Shown piece by piece: positions 6,068 through 10,212 of a stretch of 10,212 bases of DNA. The notes beneath the pieces were generated by a model, which was given only the letters and a program-made list of their open reading frames with translations, was not told where the DNA came from and did not search any database. Source of the DNA: Candidatus Kaiserbacteria bacterium (GTDB lineage: Bacteria > Patescibacteriota > Minisyncoccia > Phycocordibacterales > Phycocordibacteraceae); contig DRJB01000009.1 in NCBI GenBank assembly GCA_011052355.1, positions 1-10,212 on the forward strand, given 5' to 3'. The position numbers were made by a program, and so were the translations under genes. Numbering within the stretch: position 1 is the stretch's first letter; every line of letters begins with the position of its first letter.

Positions 6068-7888
6068 ATGTCTTTCCTTGATTTTTTACACAAAAAAGAA
6101 CCCTCCGCGGACAATGGACTTTCTTCTATCTTGCCACAAGATATTTATGCGCAAGGAAAATTAAATCTCATTGATACGCTGGCACCAACTGCACTGAAAA
6201 TCGGCTCGCGAGAAATAGAGCTTGATGAAAAATTTGTACGCACCTTTTATACTATTTCTTATCCCGCATTTTTAAGTGATGGATGGTTTGCGCCGATTAT
6301 CAATCTTGATAAGGTTCTTGATATTTCTATCTTCGTGCACCCCATTGACACTGAAAAAGCGTTGCATGATTTTCAGAAAAAAGTGGCAGATGTGCAAAGC
6401 CAAGTAAATGAGAGGGAACACAAGGGGCTTGTGCGCGATCCGAAACTTGATGCGGCATATCAAAATCTTGAGTCACTGCGCGACCGCCTGCAACAAGCGC
6501 AGGAAAAACTGTTTGACGTCGGACTGTACATAACAGTCTATGGAAACTCAAAGAAAGAGCTTAATAAAACAGAGGGTGAGATACGTGGTATTCTTGATGC
6601 GCAACTCATTTACACCAAGCCCGCGCTTTTCCAGCAAGAGCAAGGTTTTCGTACGGTGCTCCCGCTTGGAAACGATGAGCTTATGGTTGAATCCAAGCTC
6701 AACTCCGAGCCACTCTCTTCAATTTTTCCATTTACTTCGTTTGATCTCACCAGCGACGGGGGTATTTTGTATGGGATAAACCGGCACAATTCGTCTCTCA
6801 TTTTATTTGATAGATTTTCTCTGGAAAACTATAACTCGGTGGTCTTTGCAAAGTCCGGCTCGGGAAAATCTTATGGCACCAAGCTTGAGATTTTACGCTC
6901 TCTTATGTTTGGTACTGATGTCATCGTCATTGACCCGGAACGAGAATATGAACAACTTACCGAGGCAACCGATGGGCGCTCTTTTGATATTTCACTTTCC
7001 TCGGAACATCACATTAACCCGTTTGACCTTCCGGCGGTACAAGAAGATGAAAATCCTAAAGATATTTTACGTAACAACATCATCACACTGGTCGGCATGT
7101 TCCGCATCATGCTCAACGGGCTGACGCCCGAGGAGGACTCAATTGTTGACAGGACTATTGCTGAAACATACGCCCTTAAAGATATTACCGGGGAAGCTGA
7201 TTTTTCAAATTCCTCGCCACCTCTTCTTTCTGATTTTGAAACGGTGCTAATGGGGATGGAGGGGAGCGATTCATTGGTGGAGCGTCTTGCAAAGTACACA
7301 CGTGGTTCGTGGTCAGGATTTATCAATCAACCCACAAACATTGATATCAATCGTCAGTTTGTGGTGTTTTCCGTGCGCGACATGGAAGACGAACTAAAGC
7401 CCGTGGCAATGTATATCATCACACATCACATTTGGAACGCCATACGACACAATTTAAAAAAACGTTTACTTGTCATTGATGAGGCGTGGTGGATGATGAA
7501 ATCGGAAGATACGGCATCGTTTTTGTATTCTCTGGCAAAACGGGGGCGAAAATATTATCTTGGTGTCGCAACCATCACCCAAGACGTTGAGGACTTTTTG
7601 CGCTCACCCTATGGTAGACCAATTCTTACCAACTCCTCACTGCAACTTTTGCTGAAACAATCTCCCACCACGGTTGATGTATTGCAAAAAACGTTTAATC
7701 TCACCGACGAGGAAAAATATCTGCTTCTTGAATCGGGTGTGGGGGAGGGATTATTTTTTGCCGGACTAAAACACGTGGCGATAAAAATAATCGCCTCTTA
7801 TACCGAAGACCAAATTATTACCTCCGACCCATCGCAACTTCTCGCCATTAAAAATGAAAAACAACGGTTGGATACCCAACAAGAGTAG
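6068..7888 (+). CDS. virB4: VirB4 family T4SS ATPase
   Basis: This encodes 606 residues. VirB4 ATPases power assembly and substrate or pilin handling by T4SS at the cytoplasmic membrane. Residues about 30-220 form the N-domain, including a charged helical hairpin at about 96-150 and the strand LYITVYGNSKKEL. The RecA-like motor follows: Walker A AKSGSGKSY at 261-269, the strand TDVIVIDPEREYEQL at 283-297, HHINPFDLP at 314-322, Walker B RLLVIDEAWW at 466-475 with catalytic Glu472, and ATITQDVEDFLRS at 501-513, a region typical of VirB4 proteins. The first P-loop position is Ala where the consensus has Gly; the essential GKS is intact. The length is somewhat below that of Agrobacterium VirB4, as usual in CPR. 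The start fits the TraC-VirB4 spacing. A CATAAT box ends eight bases before the ATG and could be a weak leaderless promoter. No frameshift is seen, and the motor looks functional. Confidence 0.95.
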   Translation: MSFLDFLHKKEPSADNGLSSILPQDIYAQGKLNLIDTLAPTALKIGSREIELDEKFVRTFYTISYPAFLSDGWFAPIINLDKVLDISIFVHPIDTEKALHDFQKKVADVQSQVNEREHKGLVRDPKLDAAYQNLESLRDRLQQAQEKLFDVGLYITVYGNSKKELNKTEGEIRGILDAQLIYTKPALFQQEQGFRTVLPLGNDELMVESKLNSEPLSSIFPFTSFDLTSDGGILYGINRHNSSLILFDRFSLENYNSVVFAKSGSGKSYGTKLEILRSLMFGTDVIVIDPEREYEQLTEATDGRSFDISLSSEHHINPFDLPAVQEDENPKDILRNNIITLVGMFRIMLNGLTPEEDSIVDRTIAETYALKDITGEADFSNSSPPLLSDFETVLMGMEGSDSLVERLAKYTRGSWSGFINQPTNIDINRQFVVFSVRDMEDELKPVAMYIITHHIWNAIRHNLKKRLLVIDEAWWMMKSEDTASFLYSLAKRGRKYYLGVATITQDVEDFLRSPYGRPILTNSSLQLLLKQSPTTVDVLQKTFNLTDEEKYLLLESGVGEGLFFAGLKHVAIKIIASYTEDQIITSDPSQLLAIKNEKQRLDTQQE

Positions 7889-7906
7889 CCATCTCACAAA
7901 ATCCTT

Positions 7907-8572
7907 ATGCCACAACAATTTAAAAAACTTGGCAAACCACCGCAGATGCCCAAAAAAAAGATGCCCGCCGCGCGCACGGTAATAATGTTGGGTGTGGCAC
8001 TTTGTTTTAGTGTACTTATTTTTACCTTTTCTATATTCCCCATTACCGCACCGATAATGATTGGTGTGGGAGCCGGAGTATATGCGGAGCACTATACAGG
8101 AAGCAAAACCATCGGGGAGGTTGTTGGGTGGGGGGCGGGAACATTCACGGGAGTCGCTGAGTTTGTTAGTGGGGTCGGTGTCGCTGCAATTGGTTTTATT
8201 GGCGAAATAATGGCATTTGCACTTACGATTTTGGGCTGGATGATAATTTATTTTTTACTTGCTATCTCCGGAATTCCATTTATTGGCGGTGGTAAATCGG
8301 CAAATAAACGTCTTGGGGTTGCGGTAACAACTTTTATTATTGGGCTCATTCCTTTTTTAAATATTATTCCAACACTTCTTATTGGGGTGACCTTGATTGT
8401 CTTAAACGTACGAAATGAAGACCGGGTAAAACTTGCCCAATATAAAGAACAACTAAAAAAATATAGCGCGCTTCAAAAGGCCACTTTATCGCGGCGTGCT
8501 GCTATGCCACAAACAGTGGCAGCGAACGACAGGGGTTTCGGTGATCCGGATAGGATTTCCAAAGCCGCTTAA
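7907..8572 (+). CDS. Multi-pass membrane protein downstream of virB4, unknown function
   Basis: This encodes 221 residues, and I do not recognise the family. A basic, proline-rich cytoplasmic N-terminus (KKLGKPPQMPKKKMP) leads into hydrophobic segments at about 24-60, about 85-122 (partly Gly-rich) and about 137-166. The C-terminal 50 residues are soluble, basic and helical (VKLAQYKEQLKKYSALQKA). The glycine-rich middle (VGAGVYAEHY, VVGWGAGTFTG) contains possible small-residue helix-packing faces. The positive N-terminus and tail suggest that both ends are cytoplasmic, hence an even number of passes, probably four. It starts 18 bases after the VirB4 stop on the same strand, so co-transcription is likely. 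Candidate roles are an accessory channel subunit or an anchor for the ATPase; nothing in the sequence decides between them. No Shine-Dalgarno precedes the ATG. Confidence 0.83.
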   Translation: MPQQFKKLGKPPQMPKKKMPAARTVIMLGVALCFSVLIFTFSIFPITAPIMIGVGAGVYAEHYTGSKTIGEVVGWGAGTFTGVAEFVSGVGVAAIGFIGEIMAFALTILGWMIIYFLLAISGIPFIGGGKSANKRLGVAVTTFIIGLIPFLNIIPTLLIGVTLIVLNVRNEDRVKLAQYKEQLKKYSALQKATLSRRAAMPQTVAANDRGFGDPDRISKAA

Positions 8573-8597
8573 ACTAATCTTATTTATCTAAAAATAT

Positions 8598-8606
8598 TGC
8601 TATGCT
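8598..8606 (+). promoter_or_regulatory. Possible extended -10 element
   Basis: TGC-TATGCT fits the extended -10 pattern TGnTATnnT. It lies in the 101-base gap before the Ig-like protein gene and would give a leader of about 60 bases. No good -35 is seen at the right distance. The TATACT box closer to the gene is a competing explanation. Confidence 0.25.
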
Positions 8607-8659
8607 GAGAAATCCACGTACACAGAATATGACACCACACACATACTCATATTATGCGC

Positions 8660-8665
8660 TATACT
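8660..8665 (+). promoter_or_regulatory. -10 box TATACT just upstream of the Ig-like protein gene
   Basis: TATACT ends eight bases before the ATG at 8674, followed by GATAAGCA. This nearly copies the box before PrgI (TATACT-AAAAGCA-ATGAAA). Transcription would begin at or within one or two bases of the start codon. The -35 region, about 8637-8642 (ACACAC), is poor. The rest of the gap 8573-8673 is AT-rich and shows no gene, no ribosome binding site and no convincing terminator hairpin. Confidence 0.45.
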
Positions 8666-8673
8666 GATAAGCA

Positions 8674-9675
8674 ATGAAAAGATTTGTCGCAACAGTGTTT
8701 GTCATAGGCGCAGTATTTTTATTTTCCGCACCACACGGTGCCCTCGCACAAACATCTTCATTGGCACCGTTTTACATTCATCTTAACCCAAACTATCCGC
8801 AACCATACTCATCAGTAGTGTTGACATTATCCGGCAATGCCATTTCAATCAACAACAGTACTTTTTCTGTTTTGGTAAATGGGAAAAAGGTTGGCACCAG
8901 CACCGGTAGACAGCCGGTTTCATTTGAAACCGGCGCTTCGGGAAAAAGTATGTATGTGGTGGTGCGCACAAACTTTAATGGGAAAGTATACACGCGGACT
9001 GTCACACTTCATCCGGCATCGGTAGCATTGGTGGTAGAACCACTTTCCACCGCGCCCATGTGGTATCCGGGCACCCCAACCATCCCTTCTTTTGGGAAAG
9101 TGCGGTTAGTTGCCATACCGAACATGCAGATAAATGGCAAACCACTCAGTCCCTCAACATTATCTTACGTGTGGAAAATCGGAAATGAAACATTACAGGC
9201 GTCTGGGGTTGGAAAAGATTCTGCCGTTATAAATGCTCCACTCCCATACCGAGAAAATAGTGTTTCGGTAACAGTGCAAGACCCGAAAAATACACAAACG
9301 GCACAACGAGCACTTACTCTCGTTTCAGGCACACCCGTTGTGCACATATACGAAAACAACCCACTTACAGGCACCGATTATGGACACGCTCTTTCTTCCA
9401 ATTTCGGAGCTACAATCGGCTCGTCCGAGTCAACATTTGTGGCGGTTCCATACGGATTTTCTCTTACCGGTGCCACACCAATCGTTACGTGGTTTCTCAA
9501 TGGCGCGAAAGTGCAGACCGGCCCCATGTTAACCGTACGCCCAAAAGGGGCGGGAGGTGGGTCTGCCACTATAAGCGCGTTGGTGGAAAAGGATTCCGCG
9601 TATGAAAGTGAAAAAGCGCAGATACCCCTTCAGTTTGGCTCGCATACCGGTGGGTTTGGCTTGTTTGGATTGTAA
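8674..9675 (+). CDS. Exported Ig-like/beta-sandwich protein of the T4SS locus
   Basis: This encodes 333 residues. A clear signal peptide opens the protein: Lys2-Arg3, a hydrophobic core at about 5-19, and cleavage ALA|QT after residue 25. The mature part is made of strand-rich repeats with alternating hydrophobic residues, consistent with about three Ig-like or PKD-like domains: about 30-120 (SSVVLTLSGN, FSVLVNGKKVG, YVVVRTNFNGKVYTRTVTL), about 135-218 (YVWKIGNETLQASGVGKD, SVSVTVQDPKN) and about 222-320 (VVHIYENNPLTGTDYG, VTWFLNGAKVQTGPMLTV). It has no cysteines and no enzyme motif, and ends in a Gly/Phe tail GGFGLFGL. It is presumably secreted or displayed, perhaps as an adhesin or an external T4SS part. 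From memory, proteins with YxWxxxGxxLxxxSGxGxxx motifs occur beside the pilin gene in Parcubacteria. It begins after the largest gap in the cluster with its own -10 box, and its stop is 7 bases before the pilin start. Confidence 0.85.
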   Translation: MKRFVATVFVIGAVFLFSAPHGALAQTSSLAPFYIHLNPNYPQPYSSVVLTLSGNAISINNSTFSVLVNGKKVGTSTGRQPVSFETGASGKSMYVVVRTNFNGKVYTRTVTLHPASVALVVEPLSTAPMWYPGTPTIPSFGKVRLVAIPNMQINGKPLSPSTLSYVWKIGNETLQASGVGKDSAVINAPLPYRENSVSVTVQDPKNTQTAQRALTLVSGTPVVHIYENNPLTGTDYGHALSSNFGATIGSSESTFVAVPYGFSLTGATPIVTWFLNGAKVQTGPMLTVRPKGAGGGSATISALVEKDSAYESEKAQIPLQFGSHTGGFGLFGL

Positions 9676-9682
9676 TATATAT

Positions 9683-10212
9683 ATGAATATCTTTAATAAA
9701 AAAAACAATAAGAGGTGGCTACTGTTGGCGGGAAGTGGCTTTGTGCCAATCACAAACTTCCCGGCATTTACCTCCTACACATCATCCTCATCACTTACTC
9801 CTTTTATAAACAATCTCTATACATATGCGATTGGCATCGCCACCATTTTGGCTGTCATTGAAATTATATGGGGTGGGTTTCTTTGGATGGGAAGTGGCGC
9901 CAGTATATCCAACAAAGAAGCCGGGCGGGGAAAAATTATGATGGCGATTTTTGGACTTATCCTAGTTCTTTCACCTTATCTTATATTAAGTCTTATTAAC
10001 CCAAACCTGTTAAATTTGAGGTTGGGGAGTAACAGTGTCAGCATCAGTCAAAAACATATTACTACTGGGACATTTGGTACAAAGAATGATTCTTTCTCAA
10101 CAGCTCCAACGCCTACGAAGAATCACTCCTTCTCAACAGCTCCAACGCCTACGAAGAATCACTCCTTCTCATCAGCTCCAACGCCTACGAAGAATCACTC
10201 CTTCTCATCAGC
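9683..10212 (+). CDS. VirB2/TrbC-like pilin with tandem-repeat C-terminus, 3'-partial
   Basis: The frame is open from ATG 9683 to the window edge: 176 full codons with no stop. A basic N-terminus (NKKNNKRW) with a short hydrophobic run may be a signal or leader. The core matches CPR VirB2-like pilins from memory: helix 1 at about 44-69 (YAIGIATILAVIEIIWGGF), a short basic turn SISNKEAGRGK (about 74-84), helix 2 at about 85-106 (MMAIFGLILVLSPYLILSLI), then NPNLLNLRL. Two hydrophobic helices joined by a small basic loop is the VirB2 pilin plan. Such subunits are held in the membrane and polymerise into the pilus or surface channel. After about residue 118 the protein becomes polar, and from about 134 it enters a Thr/Ser/Pro-rich repeat, TAPTPTKNHSFS. 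The true length and end are unknown. The ATG is seven bases after the previous stop, with an AT-rich upstream and no Shine-Dalgarno. Confidence 0.85.
   Translation, partial: MNIFNKKNNKRWLLLAGSGFVPITNFPAFTSYTSSSSLTPFINNLYTYAIGIATILAVIEIIWGGFLWMGSGASISNKEAGRGKIMMAIFGLILVLSPYLILSLINPNLLNLRLGSNSVSISQKHITTGTFGTKNDSFSTAPTPTKNHSFSTAPTPTKNHSFSSAPTPTKNHSFSS
10082..10212 (+). repeat. In-frame 36-bp tandem repeat in the pilin gene
   Basis: Three full 36-bp units lie at 10100-10135, 10136-10171 and 10172-10207, with the first five bases of a fourth at 10208-10212. Units 1 and 2 are identical; unit 3 differs only in its first base (A to T, Thr to Ser). A degenerate half unit (KNDSFS) at 10082-10099 precedes them. 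Each unit is exactly 12 codons, encoding [T/S]APTPTKNHSFS, so the frame is kept. The near-perfect identity, including third codon positions, points to recent duplication. Confidence 0.97.

Noticed and set aside
6068..7888. Inactive VirB4 because the first P-loop residue is Ala in place of Gly
   Set aside because: The functional GSGKS core, Walker B Asp-Glu and downstream motifs are all intact, and that first position tolerates change.
10100..10212. CRISPR array suggested by regularly repeated 36-bp units
   Set aside because: There are no spacers: units abut directly, stay in the reading frame of the pilin gene and are coding.
1..10212. Recoded TGA (as in some CPR lineages)
   Set aside because: TGA at 4325-4327 ends the VirB6-like gene exactly at an ATGA overlap with the next start, and no gene needs TGA read-through.

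Overview
The window carries one co-directional gene cluster on the + strand. It reads as a type IV secretion/conjugation-like (T4SS) locus of a Candidate Phyla Radiation bacterium, most likely a Parcubacteria-type Patescibacteria lineage. That placement rests on recalled similarity of several proteins (PrgI, a small TraC-like protein, VirB4, a VirB6-like protein, a VirB2-like pilin) and on their order. No rRNA or other phylogenetic marker is present. Stops of all three kinds, including TGA, end genes where homology says they should, so the genetic code looks standard. No start codon has a convincing Shine-Dalgarno sequence at normal spacing.

Layout. 1-528: 3' part of a helical protein that runs off the left edge. 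530-2119: exported protein with a signal peptide, of a type found beside CPR T4SS genes. 2129-4327: polytopic VirB6/TrbL-like channel protein with a long charged cytoplasmic tail. 4324-4935: small soluble protein with a proline-rich linker, overlapping the previous stop by ATGA. 4984-5403: PrgI-family two-helix membrane protein. 5408-6058: TraC-like domain protein. 6068-7888: VirB4 ATPase. 7907-8572: unrecognised multi-pass membrane protein. 8573-8673: the largest gap, with two promoter-like elements. 8674-9675: exported protein with Ig-like beta-strand domains. 9683 to the right edge: VirB2-like pilin whose C-terminus enters an in-frame 36-bp tandem repeat still running at the end of the window.

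How the parts fit (inference). VirB4, powered by ATP, would sit with PrgI and the VirB6-like protein at the cytoplasmic membrane. The TraC-like protein and the proline-rich protein are candidate cytoplasmic adaptors. The pilin subunit and the Ig-like protein would form or decorate the external part. No VirB8/9/10-type core, VirD4 coupling ATPase or relaxase is seen here, which fits a minimal system of a cell without a classical outer membrane, or genes lying outside the window.

Most notable points: the tandem repeat in the pilin tail; two near-identical TATACT(N7-8)ATGAAA start regions that suggest leaderless transcription of the PrgI and Ig-like genes; and a possible three-fold degenerate repeat in the tail of the VirB6-like protein. 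I see no CRISPR array, tRNA, rRNA, insertion sequence or strong intrinsic terminator.
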